Assembly (NCBI RefSeq): GCF_014897705.1
Contig: NZ_JABUXV010000002.1
Coordinates: 292,398 to 356,397 of the forward strand
From: Brachybacterium sp. FME24
GTDB lineage: Bacteria; Actinomycetota; Actinomycetes; Actinomycetales; Dermabacteraceae
Direction of reading: 5' to 3'
Length of the DNA stretch: 64,000 nucleotides
In this document: piece after piece, positions 15,925 through 23,498 of the stretch
Numbering within the stretch: position 1 is the stretch's first letter
Layout: each line of letters opens with the position of its first letter
Notes under the pieces: model-generated
What the model was told of the DNA's origin: nothing
Seen by the model: only the letters and a program-made list of their open reading frames with translations
Database searches by the model: none
Program-made: the position numbers and the translations under genes

Positions 15925-17574
15925 TCACTTCGCGGGCGGCGGCAGCGTCGCGGGCACTCCGGTGATCAGCGGATCGCGTCGCAGCAGCATCACCAGGGAG
16001 ACCGCGAGCGCGAGGATGACGAAGATGAACGGAGCTGCCGAGAGCATCACCGCCGTCTGCAGAGCTTCCAGACCGCCGGCGTAGAGCAGCACGGCGGCGG
16101 TCGCACCCGTGAGCAGACCCCACAGGCCCATCACGGGGCGACTGGGGTCCATGCGACCATCCGAGGAGATCACGGAGAGCACATAGGTGTTCGAGTCGGC
16201 GCCGGTGATGAAGTACAGCACCACGAGGACGACGGCCACCACCGAGGTCAACGGCGTCAGGGGCAACTGATCGAGCAGGCCGAAGAAGGCCGTGTTGACA
16301 TCCTTCGCAGCAGCCTCGCCGATGGCGGTGCCCCGCTCGAGGTCCATGAACATCGCCGAACCGCCGAAGACGGTGAACCAGGCGGAGAAGATCAGGCTCG
16401 GGACACCCAGGACGACCAGCACGAACTGCCGGATGGTGCGGCCGCGGGAGATGCGCGCCAGGAAGACGCCGACGAAAGCGCCCCAGGAGATCCACCAGGC
16501 CATCATGAAGTAGGTCCACCCCTGCATCCATGCCAGGTCCTCGCCGTCGGCGGGCAGCATGAGGCTGATCTCGAGGAAGCCACCGGCATACCCGCCCAGC
16601 GAACGCAGGAAGATATTGATCAGCCAGCTGGTGGGGCCGGTGATCAGCACGAAGAGCAGCAGGGCCGCGGCGATCACCATGGTCGCCTGGCTCAGGTAGC
16701 GGATGCCGCGCCCGACTCCGCTCATCGCCGAGGCGGTGAACAGTACGGTGATCAGAGCGATCACGGTGATCTGCACACTCGTGGCGGTCAGGTCCAGGCC
16801 GGTGATCTGGCTCAGGCCCTGGCTGATCTGGGCGGCGCCCAGACCCAGCGAGGTCGTGGTGCCGAACAGCGTGGACAGGATCACCAGGACGTCGACCGCC
16901 TTGCCGACGACGCCGTCGGCGTGGCGACCGATCAGCGGGCGCAGGATCGGCGAGACCAGGCCCTTGTTGCCGAGCCGATGGGTGGAGTAGCCGATGGCCA
17001 GGCCGAAGGTGGCGAACACTGCCCAGGCGTGTATGCCCCAGTCCAGGAAGGTGAAGCGCAGCGCGTCCACCACGGCGCCCTGGCTGCCGGGCTCGGCGAG
17101 ATCGTGCGGTGGATCGGTCAGATGGGACACCGGCTCGGCGACGCCGTAGGTGATGAGCCCGATGCCCATCACCGCGCCCAGCAGCATCGCGATCCACGCG
17201 TAGGTGGGGTACTCGGGACGGGAGTCGTCGGGCCCGAGGCGGATATGACCGAAGCGGGTGCAGGCCAGCACCAGCAGCAGACCGATGAGGCTCAGCGGGA
17301 TGACCAGCAGCGACCAGCCGCTCGTGGCCGTCACCCAGTTCATCGCCGCGCCGGCGGCGGCGCTCATCTGTGCGGGCCAGAGACCGGCGACGGCGAGGAG
17401 GGCGACGATGAGCGTCACCGACGTCCAGAAGACGCCGTTCAGCGAGCTGCCGGGCAGCTGCGGAGTGCTCGGGAAGCATTCGGCTTCACGCCGGGACGGT
17501 CCCGGGACGGGGGGCTCGAGAGTGCTGACCGGGTCGGGTTCGGCGGGGTCGTCCTGCGGCATGGCGCGGTCCAT
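15925..17574 (-). CDS. BCCT family betaine/choline/carnitine transporter
   Basis: A 549-residue inner-membrane sodium- or proton-coupled importer for quaternary ammonium compounds (osmoprotectants such as glycine betaine or choline). It has about twelve membrane helices. Family signatures are present: GLITYGVAEPVSHL (the glycine-rich TM3 region), the tryptophan motif region TYFMMAWWISWGAFVGVFLAR followed by SRGRTIRQF, and ITGADSNTYVL. The N-terminal 40 residues are soluble and acidic; the C-terminal tail is short, so it lacks the long osmosensor tail of BetP. Start is 17574 or the Met four codons later; no strong ribosome site decides. Confidence 0.92.
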   Translation of the reverse strand: MDRAMPQDDPAEPDPVSTLEPPVPGPSRREAECFPSTPQLPGSSLNGVFWTSVTLIVALLAVAGLWPAQMSAAAGAAMNWVTATSGWSLLVIPLSLIGLLLVLACTRFGHIRLGPDDSRPEYPTYAWIAMLLGAVMGIGLITYGVAEPVSHLTDPPHDLAEPGSQGAVVDALRFTFLDWGIHAWAVFATFGLAIGYSTHRLGNKGLVSPILRPLIGRHADGVVGKAVDVLVILSTLFGTTTSLGLGAAQISQGLSQITGLDLTATSVQITVIALITVLFTASAMSGVGRGIRYLSQATMVIAAALLLFVLITGPTSWLINIFLRSLGGYAGGFLEISLMLPADGEDLAWMQGWTYFMMAWWISWGAFVGVFLARISRGRTIRQFVLVVLGVPSLIFSAWFTVFGGSAMFMDLERGTAIGEAAAKDVNTAFFGLLDQLPLTPLTSVVAVVLVVLYFITGADSNTYVLSVISSDGRMDPSRPVMGLWGLLTGATAAVLLYAGGLEALQTAVMLSAAPFIFVILALAVSLVMLLRRDPLITGVPATLPPPAK

Positions 17575-17938
17575 TCGTCGAGGGAGAGGGGTCGCAGCGT
17601 CAGGACGCAGACGGTGCAGAAGTCTGTGACGGATCGGTTGCCCGATCTGGAGGCGGCGGTGGCCCGGCCGCAGGGATCGGCGGGGCGACGTACCACCTTG
17701 CCCCTTCGGCCGCGCGGGGTCACCCGTGGGGGGCGGAGTGTGGTCGGCTTCACCGTGGCACGTTCGCGGAGGGGACGCCTGATCACAGAACGGTCGAGAC
17801 TACCTGGCCGAGCAGTCGGCCACGACGCTGCTGCGGGGAGATGGGGCGCAGGTCTCATCGAGCGGGAACACGGCGGCCCGACCGCCGTCACGCGGCCTCC
17901 GGGGAAATTTTTTCGCACCAGGACGGGTTGAGGTCACC
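17575..17938. other. Noncoding region between BCCT and LLM genes
   Basis: 364 bp with no supported gene. It must hold the promoters for the minus-strand transporter and the plus-strand monooxygenase. The only clear structure is the inverted repeat TGGCCGA-GCAG-TCGGCCA at 17805-17822 (7-bp perfect arms), about 117 bp before the monooxygenase start; it could be an operator. Confidence 0.4.
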
Positions 17939-18190
17939 ATGCGAGCCTTCGGATTCCTCAGTTTCGGCCACTACGGCGGCAGCCCCGCCCAGGGCGGCCT
18001 GGATGCCCGCCAGATGCTCCACGACGCGATCGACATCTCGGTCGGTGCCGATGAGCTGGGCGTCAACGGGGCCTCCTTCCGGGTCCACCATTTCGCGACC
18101 CAGTCCGCCTCCCCCATGCCGCTGCTCTCGGCCGTCGCCGCGCGCACGCAGCGGATCGAGGTCGGAACCGGGGTGATCGATATGCGCTAG
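17939..18190 (+). pseudogene. LLM-class flavin-dependent monooxygenase, 5' fragment (split by mobile element)
   Basis: The first 83 residues of a bacterial luciferase-like monooxygenase (MRAFGFLSFGHYGG at the start, FRVHHFATQ, then RIEVGTGVIDMR). The frame stops at TAG 18188-18190 exactly where the integrated element begins. The remainder of the gene is found at 24940-25756. Joining base 18189 to base 24940 gives 1068 bp, an uninterrupted 355-residue frame reading GVIDMRYENPLY across the junction, a normal family length. The enzyme is therefore presumably inactive here while the element is integrated. Confidence 0.93.
18182..18189. repeat. attL core
   Basis: ATGCGCTA at the left junction, differing by one base from the right junction copy. 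The host reading frame of the monooxygenase runs through it. Shared sequence with attR is ATGC and CTA; since the host frame reads Met-Arg-Tyr in the joined gene, the crossover most likely lies in CTA. Confidence 0.75.
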
Positions 18191-18284
18191 CGCATGTCCA
18201 AGCTGTGGCGCTTGTACACCAATGACTCTCGCAGATTTTCTGTGGTCATATGGCGGACAGGTCAGGAATGGGAACCAAACAGAA

Positions 18285-18318
18285 AGACGACAGCGACTAG
18301 AACTCGTCGCTGTCGTCT
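18285..18318 (-). terminator. Intrinsic terminator of the mobile-element operon
   Basis: A perfect 13-bp stem (AGACGACAGCGAC / GTCGCTGTCGTCT) with an 8-base loop. On the minus strand it is followed by TTTCTGTTT. It lies 12 bp after the GNAT stop codon at 18331, the last gene of the leftward operon, and insulates the element from the host flank. Confidence 0.8.
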
Positions 18319-18330
18319 GGGACCTGGTAT

Positions 18331-18786
18331 TTACTGACTGAACTTCAGGTGGAGCGTCGGGTACGGTCGACCATCGCCGTCCAGCTCGTCGCGTCCAATC
18401 TGCACGAATCCGCGACTGAGATAGAAGCCATGCGCGCCCTCGTTCTGTTCATTCACGTCAACCTTGGTTACGCCGAGGCTAGAGATCGCCTCGCGGAGCA
18501 GCAACGTTCCGACACCGCCACCTCGCACCTCGTTCGTTACGAACAGCATTTCAAGATTGCCCTCGGCGACTCCGGCAAAGCCGACCGGCGCGCCGTCTCG
18601 CTCCGCAACGATGAGGGCCACCGCCGGGAAATACATCGAGGCGAGGTTGTCCTCGATTCGCCCAAAGTCCTCCTCTTGGAGGAAATCGTGAGTTGCGCGT
18701 ACGGCGCTGCGCCAAATTTTGACGAGTTCTGGGTATTCACCTTCGCCTTTCGAAGGGCGAATTAAAGTTTCAGGATTGTTCTGCAT
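18331..18786 (-). CDS. GNAT family N-acetyltransferase (element cargo)
   Basis: A 151-residue acetyl-CoA-dependent acetyltransferase of the YjaB-like branch. Visible features: the N-terminal IWRSAVRATHDFL, the strand ALIVAERDGAPVGFAGV, and the acetyl-CoA P-loop VTNEVRGGGVGTLLL, then VNEQNEGAHGFYLSRGF near the end. The ATG at 18786 gives the family start; the long in-frame upstream extension overlaps the preceding gene and is rejected. It is the last gene of the element and is not needed for transfer, so it is probably cargo. The substrate is unknown. Its coding sequence is noticeably less GC-rich than the host genes. Confidence 0.88.
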   Translation of the reverse strand: MQNNPETLIRPSKGEGEYPELVKIWRSAVRATHDFLQEEDFGRIEDNLASMYFPAVALIVAERDGAPVGFAGVAEGNLEMLFVTNEVRGGGVGTLLLREAISSLGVTKVDVNEQNEGAHGFYLSRGFVQIGRDELDGDGRPYPTLHLKFSQ

Positions 18787-18884
18787 GCAATTATCGTCGC
18801 AGAGTTGTGTCCTCGACACCAAGCTGTTCGCCAGCCGTGTGGCCTGCCGCACGCGCTCTGCGCGCTTGCCCTCGGGAATCGCAG

Positions 18885-19757
18885 TCACCTCTTCCGCCAG
18901 CTCGGCCAGTTCGGCATCCCGCGGCCCTTCCAGGTCTCGACGAGACGAGCCACCCAGCGGGCGGACGCGAACAGGCCGTAGCCCGCCCCGGCGAGGCCCA
19001 CGGCGAACACGAGCCAGCGCCCGATGCTCAGCCACACGCTCCCGTCCACGTCGAGCGCCCACTGAGCGCCCGCGATGAGCCCGGCGATTCCCATCCAGAG
19101 CCCGGCGACGACCACGACCACCGGCAGGAGCGCGAGGCACATCGCGGCTGCTGCCGACCAGAGCTGACGGGCCTCCAGCTTCGCCGTCGCCTGCATGATC
19201 CGCTCGGCGCGCTCGTTCGACGCGTCGAGGTTCGCCGTCATCGTGGCCGAGGCCTCCCCGGCGACCTGCTCGACGGCCTTCTCGACCCGCTCCTCTGTGC
19301 GCTTATCGATCCGCTGCACGGCACCGCCGACCTGGCTCACGAGCTTCTGGTTGTCCTCGGCCAGGGACTGGAGCTTCTCAGTCGCCGAGGCCGTAGCTGC
19401 TCGATTCATTTGCGCTTCGGCGATCAAGCTCTGCGAGGCGCTCTGCAGCTGCTTCCCGTCGAGACTCTGCGCGAACACTCTGAGCGTGCTCTCGATCTCG
19501 CTCAGTCTGCTCTCGACGCTCTCGATCTGCGACGACCTGTTGACGGACGGCTGCGAGGTCGACGGCAGGGCCTTCAGCTCCTCCTTGACGGTTTCCTCGA
19601 TCGCGAATCGCAGATACGACTTCAGTCCGTTCACGGCCTTCGTCTGCCTGTTGACCGCTGCGATGACGTCGGCGTTCGTAGGCTCCGACAGATTCGACGC
19701 CGTCGAGCTCGGCTCGGTCTCCTGCTGCTCGTTCCTCATCTCGTCGAGAATGCTCAT
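18885..19757 (-). CDS. Coiled-coil membrane protein nested in the relaxase gene (mobilization accessory, MobB/MbeB-like role)
   Basis: A 290-residue protein with a long predicted coiled coil (about residues 60-200, rich in Glu, Gln, Ala, Ser) followed by two membrane helices (about 203-230 and 238-265) and a basic tail. Its first 127 codons overlap the end of the relaxase gene in another frame (19378-19757). A strong ribosome site AAGGAG lies 7 bases before its ATG, inside the relaxase gene, so separate translation is well supported. ColE1-type plasmids have mobB and mobD nested in mobA in the same manner, and those products help bring the relaxosome to the membrane. Function here is inferred from position and topology. 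Confidence 0.75.
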   Translation of the reverse strand: MSILDEMRNEQQETEPSSTASNLSEPTNADVIAAVNRQTKAVNGLKSYLRFAIEETVKEELKALPSTSQPSVNRSSQIESVESRLSEIESTLRVFAQSLDGKQLQSASQSLIAEAQMNRAATASATEKLQSLAEDNQKLVSQVGGAVQRIDKRTEERVEKAVEQVAGEASATMTANLDASNERAERIMQATAKLEARQLWSAAAAMCLALLPVVVVVAGLWMGIAGLIAGAQWALDVDGSVWLSIGRWLVFAVGLAGAGYGLFASARWVARLVETWKGRGMPNWPSWRKR

Positions 19758-20577
19758 TGCTCTGCTCCTTCTGTCGGTTGTTTTCGTGGAACTCGAAGAT
19801 TTGCTGTGCGCCCTCGGCGGTGAACTCGGGCGTCAGCCCGGATGCTTTCTTCCGGCCGAGCTTGCCGTTGTCGGCCCGGCGCATCTTGTACGTCCAGCCG
19901 TCACGCTGGGTCTCTGCGAGGGCGACGCCATGCTCGTCGAGTACCTCGGTGAATCCCGCCCGGTCCACTGACCGCTTGTCCCGCAGCGAGGCGGCGACCT
20001 TGTCCCCGAGGATGCGCTCGAATCCGCCTGACGCGAAGTCCTCCCGGCGCTGCGACCAGTCCGGCTTTGCTTGCTCCGGCGACGGGAGGACCTGGCACCC
20101 CTCGTCTTGCATCAGTTCGTCGTTGGCCTGGCGCAGGCCGTTCTTCCACGACGTGTTCCGCTGCAGCGACTTCCCGGTGAGGTTGTCGTGGTTGATGACG
20201 TAGATGTGGTTGTGCAGGTGCCCGCCGGCCGAGTCGGCGTGGGTGACCACGAGGTGATCGGCCGAGTGCATCCGCTCCGCGAGCTTCACGCCCAGCTCAT
20301 TGACCCGCTGCACGTGCCCCCGGTCGTTCTTGCCGAACTCGTCCGGCGAGAAATTCTGCGTGTACGAGTACAGCTCGTTCTTCCGCCCGTGGGCCCTCGC
20401 CAGAGCCTCTGCGCGGGCGACGAAGGCCCACGGCGACTCCACCGAGCACGACATCGCTGCGGCACGATCGGTGCCGGTCTGGACGTGCTCTGTGCGCTTG
20501 TCCTTGTCGTTGCCGTACAGCGCGTACCCGACCGAGTCGCTGGCGGACCGCGACGGCTTCACGTTGACCGTACTCAT
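19378..20577 (-). CDS. Relaxase, MOBP type
   Basis: A 399-residue DNA nickase that would cut at oriT and pilot the strand during mobilization. The N-terminal domain has candidate catalytic Tyr residues in SVGYALYG (residues 16-22) and the HUH histidine cluster THADSAGGHLHNHIYVIN at about residues 106-123. The C-terminal third is a highly charged, probably helical segment (Arg/Glu-rich), encoded by the region that overlaps the accessory gene. The ATG at 20577 overlaps the mobC stop (ATGA), which fixes the start. It acts with MobC upstream. The oriT was not located. Confidence 0.88.
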   Translation of the reverse strand: MSTVNVKPSRSASDSVGYALYGNDKDKRTEHVQTGTDRAAAMSCSVESPWAFVARAEALARAHGRKNELYSYTQNFSPDEFGKNDRGHVQRVNELGVKLAERMHSADHLVVTHADSAGGHLHNHIYVINHDNLTGKSLQRNTSWKNGLRQANDELMQDEGCQVLPSPEQAKPDWSQRREDFASGGFERILGDKVAASLRDKRSVDRAGFTEVLDEHGVALAETQRDGWTYKMRRADNGKLGRKKASGLTPEFTAEGAQQIFEFHENNRQKEQSNEHSRRDEERAAGDRAELDGVESVGAYERRRHRSGQQADEGRERTEVVSAIRDRGNRQGGAEGPAVDLAAVRQQVVADRERREQTERDREHAQSVRAESRREAAAERLAELDRRSANESSSYGLGD

Positions 20578-21104
20578 AGCGCCGTCCGATCCCCGAGCTG
20601 TGCCCGCACGGCATCCATCGATTCCATGACCTCGCGCAGCAGATCGTCGTCGAGGGCACCACCGCGACGCACCGCCTGGTTCAGGTTGATCCCGATTCGG
20701 CGCACCTGCTCGACCGCCTGACCCAGCTCCGGCGACGGCGTGGAGGCCGCCGCGACCTCTAGATGCCCGAGACCGTCCCGGCGGGAGTCCAGGGCGTCGA
20801 GAATGACCGTGCGTACCCATTTGCTCGGCTTCACGCCGAGCCTGCGAGCACGTCGCCGAACCGCTTCGCGCTCCGCCTTCGTGACCCGCACGTCGATGCT
20901 CACGTCGCGATTCGCCTGGGGCTCATCGACTCCATGACCATCATTGGTGTTGGGAGCCGTACGGTCAGGGCCAGCAGGGTACTTGTCCGACAATTCGCTG
21001 GCGCTCTTGTCGTCCAAGTACCGCTGGCCTCCGTCCTCGGTCGCTTCGCTCCCTGCGGGCGGAGGGGAAAGCCGATCCTCATCGAGGGCATGGAACGTGT
21101 TCAT
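20574..21104 (-). CDS. MobC-like relaxosome accessory protein
   Basis: A 176-residue protein. After an unstructured acidic N-terminus (about 65 residues) comes a ribbon-helix-helix-like segment (SIDVRVTKAEREAVRRRARRLGV) and then the MobC signature LGQAVEQVRRIGINLNQAVRRGG. MobC proteins bind near oriT and help the relaxase open the DNA. It overlaps both neighbours by ATGA (rep upstream, relaxase downstream), so the three are translated as a coupled unit. The long N-terminal tail is unusual for the family. Confidence 0.87.
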   Translation of the reverse strand: MNTFHALDEDRLSPPPAGSEATEDGGQRYLDDKSASELSDKYPAGPDRTAPNTNDGHGVDEPQANRDVSIDVRVTKAEREAVRRRARRLGVKPSKWVRTVILDALDSRRDGLGHLEVAAASTPSPELGQAVEQVRRIGINLNQAVRRGGALDDDLLREVMESMDAVRAQLGDRTAL

Positions 21105-22516
21105 GACGCACCTCCCGCAGCCATCGCCAACGGCACGTCGGGGCTACGCACCGCGAGCCCGCTGAGCAGCTCGACGACCGCGCTCTCGGCGTCGTGCTCG
21201 GCCGAAGTCTCGGGGCCGTACGTCAGCTCGCGCGAGCCGACTGCCTGGTGGTACATGTTGCCGTTCACACCGGGCGAGTGCGCGGCAGCCGGGAGGCTGC
21301 ACTGATGCCACTCGTAGGGTTCGATCTTCCCGATGTGCTGCACGAGGTAGCGGTTGATGTCATCGGCGCGGAAGACCTTCACGACCGAGGCCAGGCGGCG
21401 GATAAACTGGTCCAGCGCCTCGTCTACGTTGCCCTTCTGTCGGGCATAGTAGAAGAACTCGACCGGCTCGATCGTTGCCGTGATGACGATCAGGCGCGGT
21501 GCCACCTCGCCCTTGTTCCTGTAACGCGCCTTCGCGGGTGAGGCGTTGTACGGATCGAGCAGCAGCAACCAGTCGTTCGCGTCCATAGCCGAAGCGCGCA
21601 GATCGTCGAGCAGCAGGACCTCCTCTCCACGCCAGTCATCGAGCGGATTCCCGGTCGCGGCGCGGTAGACCTGCCACCGCTCGCCATGGGCGTTCGCAGC
21701 ATTGATCGAGGCCGTGATGAAGTCCGTGGCGAACCGGGTCTTGCCGATCCCGGCGTCCCCGTGAACGAACACGACATGCGTCGAGAAGGCACCGGCCCGA
21801 AGATTCGCTGCCGCCCGGTACGCTCGGCGCTGGCCGTAGGCCGAGAGAGCATCGTCGATCTCTCGCTGATGCCGCGAGTAGATGTCGAACAGCTCATCGG
21901 TGAGCATGATCTGATCACGCGTGATCTCGCCCTGGAGCACCCGATCGCGCATGTCCTCGAAGTCCTCGGCCACCCGCTTCTTCTTCAGGTGGGCACGGCC
22001 CTTCAGCCATGCCTCACGGCGCTGGGCGTCGATCCCGAGGTAGTCAGGCCCGCGCACCGTGGCGACCTCGGCGGGCGCGTACTGGTGCTTGTCCGCGTAC
22101 TTCGCATGCGTGAGGTAGCTCAGCATGTTGTCATGCGCGTACCGCCCGGCCTTCGGCTTCTCGACGTACTGCGGCTCGACTCCGAGCAAATCGGCAAGCC
22201 GAGCGATCGGCGCACTCTTCGAGCGGTTCTTGAACTTGATGACTGCATGCAGGTGCGCGGGCTTCGGCTCCATCACGAGTGCCTGCTGGGCTTCGCTCCA
22301 GACCTCACGCTCGTCCTTGTCGTGGATGATCCCGTAGGCCTCGACGACCTCGCCCCCGCCAGCCTCCAACCGCTGCACGAGGTAGGTGAGGATCGTCCCG
22401 GCATCCTGCTGGAGCAATGCAGCGCCGTTCGGATCGTTCACCGCCCAGGTCCAGTACTCCCGATCGAGGTACTGGGTAACGCCGATGCTCGTGGGATTGT
22501 TCTCCTGCTTAGCCAC
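21101..22516 (-). CDS. Rolling-circle replication initiator with SF3 helicase domain
   Basis: A 471-residue replication protein. The N-terminal part matches the pMV158-type Rep_2 HUH endonuclease pattern: YGIIHDKDER at about residues 61-70, metal-binding HLH at 88-90, and a candidate catalytic Tyr in DNMLSYLTHAKY (near 134). The C-terminal part is a superfamily 3-like helicase with Walker A GDAGIGKT (253-260) and Walker B EVLLLDD (299-305). I chose the GTG at 22516 with a GGGGGTGG sequence just upstream; another GTG three codons earlier is possible. Rep-bearing integrative elements replicate after excision. Four tandem repeats lie 58-102 bp upstream. Confidence 0.85.
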   Translation of the reverse strand: MAKQENNPTSIGVTQYLDREYWTWAVNDPNGAALLQQDAGTILTYLVQRLEAGGGEVVEAYGIIHDKDEREVWSEAQQALVMEPKPAHLHAVIKFKNRSKSAPIARLADLLGVEPQYVEKPKAGRYAHDNMLSYLTHAKYADKHQYAPAEVATVRGPDYLGIDAQRREAWLKGRAHLKKKRVAEDFEDMRDRVLQGEITRDQIMLTDELFDIYSRHQREIDDALSAYGQRRAYRAAANLRAGAFSTHVVFVHGDAGIGKTRFATDFITASINAANAHGERWQVYRAATGNPLDDWRGEEVLLLDDLRASAMDANDWLLLLDPYNASPAKARYRNKGEVAPRLIVITATIEPVEFFYYARQKGNVDEALDQFIRRLASVVKVFRADDINRYLVQHIGKIEPYEWHQCSLPAAAHSPGVNGNMYHQAVGSRELTYGPETSAEHDAESAVVELLSGLAVRSPDVPLAMAAGGAS

Positions 22517-22847
22517 GGCGACCACCCCCGACCAGGGCAGCACAACTAGGTACTTTGAGAGCAAGGCGCCTAATTGACCCCCTATTGACCCCCAAATGAG
22601 ACCCCAAATGACCCCGCGTATTCTCGGGGAGGCGGAACATGGGAACAGTCCTCTGACCAGGCAGTTCGTTGCAAAGCGCGGCAATCGACAAGCCCTTGCC
22701 GCGCCCGTAGGAACAAGTAGAACTCCCGAAACTCTTGGAGGCTGAAACACCAGCGGGCAGCCCGCCTGCGGCGGGTGCCAGGTCAGGCCCTTCGGGCGAG
22801 GTCAGGTCGGCGAGAGCGATGGAACGGGGGTGGGGGTCGGCGCTCAT
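22509..22847 (-). CDS. Hypothetical protein, overlapping small ORF of the element
   Basis: A 112-residue ORF of unknown function with no recognisable domain and a low-complexity composition. It is supported only by its arrangement: its ATG overlaps the previous stop (ATGA at 22844-22847) and its end overlaps the rep start by 8 bp, which would couple translation through to rep. The tandem repeats at 22574-22618 lie within it, so it may instead be a noncoding origin region. Confidence 0.4.
   Translation of the reverse strand: MSADPHPRSIALADLTSPEGPDLAPAAGGLPAGVSASKSFGSSTCSYGRGKGLSIAALCNELPGQRTVPMFRLPENTRGHLGSHLGVNRGSIRRLALKVPSCAALVGGGRRG
22574..22618. repeat. Four tandem 11-bp iterons upstream of rep, candidate origin
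   Basis: TTGACCCCCTA, TTGACCCCCAA, ATGAGACCCCAA and ATGACCCCGCG follow each other without gaps (one unit has an extra base). Consensus is WTGACCCCCWA. Tandem 11-bp repeats are where pMV158-type Rep proteins bind, and these end 58 bp from the rep start. They are the best candidate for the Rep-binding part of the double-strand origin. Confidence 0.6.
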
Positions 22848-23101
22848 CGGCGATCACCCCCAGAACGCTTCCCATAACGCTTGATGACGGCCTGGTGGGT
22901 AACGTCCAGGGCATCACCGATCCTCGCCCAGGTGACCCCGTCTGTACGGGCGTCAGCGACCGACAGCTCTACGACTTCTTCAAGGACGGAGCGGAGCACT
23001 CCGAGGTCGTGGAGTCGAGCCTCACTGTCGGCAAGGGACGAATCGCCCTGACGCCAACGGAAACCAAGGACATGGTCGAATGCAGAGGCGTTGGCGCTCA
23101 T
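22844..23101 (-). CDS. Small helix-turn-helix protein of the element
   Basis: An 85-residue protein with a C-terminal helix-turn-helix (about residues 54-75, TWARIGDALDVTHQAVIKRYG) after a helical segment (RLHDLGVLRSVLEEVVELSVADAR). It overlaps both flanking small ORFs by ATGA. In RCR plasmids of the pMV158 type a small regulator (CopG) precedes rep; this HTH protein holds a similar position but is a different fold, so a copy-control role is only a guess. Confidence 0.7.
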   Translation of the reverse strand: MSANASAFDHVLGFRWRQGDSSLADSEARLHDLGVLRSVLEEVVELSVADARTDGVTWARIGDALDVTHQAVIKRYGKRSGGDRR

Positions 23102-23334
23102 GACCGACCACCCCCGACCAGGGAGGCGATGACAGCCCTCTGTCGAGGGGTCAATGGGGTCTTAGCCAGGCGCTTACCGGCACGATGGCCAGCGGCGCGG
23201 GCAGCGGCGATGACGGGATCGTCACCATCATGGCGGGAAGGGAACCCCTCAGACCCCACTGGGGTCAGGGGAGGAAACAGATCGCTGGTGCAAGGGTCGT
23301 CGAGAACGACAGAAGACATGACGGAAAACCTCAC
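23098..23334 (-). CDS. Hypothetical small protein, first gene of the rep-mob operon
   Basis: A 78-residue ORF (or 73 residues from the Met at 23319) with a basic C-terminal half (AARAAGHRAGKRLAKTPLTPRQRAVIASLVGGG). No family recognised. Its stop overlaps the start of the next ORF (ATGA). Upstream on this strand is a GATAAT -10-like box at about 23387-23392, so it is probably the first gene of the leftward operon. Confidence 0.5.
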   Translation of the reverse strand: MRFSVMSSVVLDDPCTSDLFPPLTPVGSEGFPSRHDGDDPVIAAARAAGHRAGKRLAKTPLTPRQRAVIASLVGGGRS

Positions 23335-23403
23335 GAATGAGTTCTTCCGGATCCCGTCGAGCGCTTACGACTGTGTTTACCGGCTAATTATCGGGGGCTC
23401 GTG

Positions 23404-23496
23404 CCGAGTTACTACCTCGGACCCCGGGGGATTCTCTATGTCTGCAACCATTCTCCCACGACTCGACTCACCATTGCAATGACGAGTCGACTCGTG
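23404..23496. repeat. Hairpin cluster between integrase and rep operon
   Basis: Two structures lie in the 164-bp intergenic space. The first is CCGAG-TTACTAC-CTCGG (23404-23420), a 5-bp stem presenting TTACTAC in the loop. The second is a 13-bp stem (23457-23469 with 23484-23496, 12 of 13 paired) whose loop contains the perfect palindrome CATTGCAATG (23472-23481); the right arm itself contains the 14-bp palindrome ACGAGTCGACTCGT (23482-23495). The second lies directly after the integrase stop and may act as its terminator; either could belong to oriT or the replication origin. Confidence 0.5.
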
Positions 23497-23498
23497 AA

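Noticed and set aside
18331..18786. GNAT gene as a toxin of a toxin-antitoxin pair
   Set aside because: No adjacent small DNA-binding antitoxin gene is present and the sequence resembles YjaB-like rather than TacT/AtaT-like acetyltransferases.
19378..19757. Treating the relaxase/accessory overlap as a false call of one gene
   Set aside because: The inner start has a strong AAGGAG site and the product has coherent coiled-coil and membrane segments, while the relaxase frame continues with a plausible charged tail, so both were kept.
22517..22750. N-terminal extension of the Rep protein to an upstream ATG
   Set aside because: The added 78 residues are unlike any Rep and cross the iteron repeats; the GTG at 22516 has a better ribosome site.
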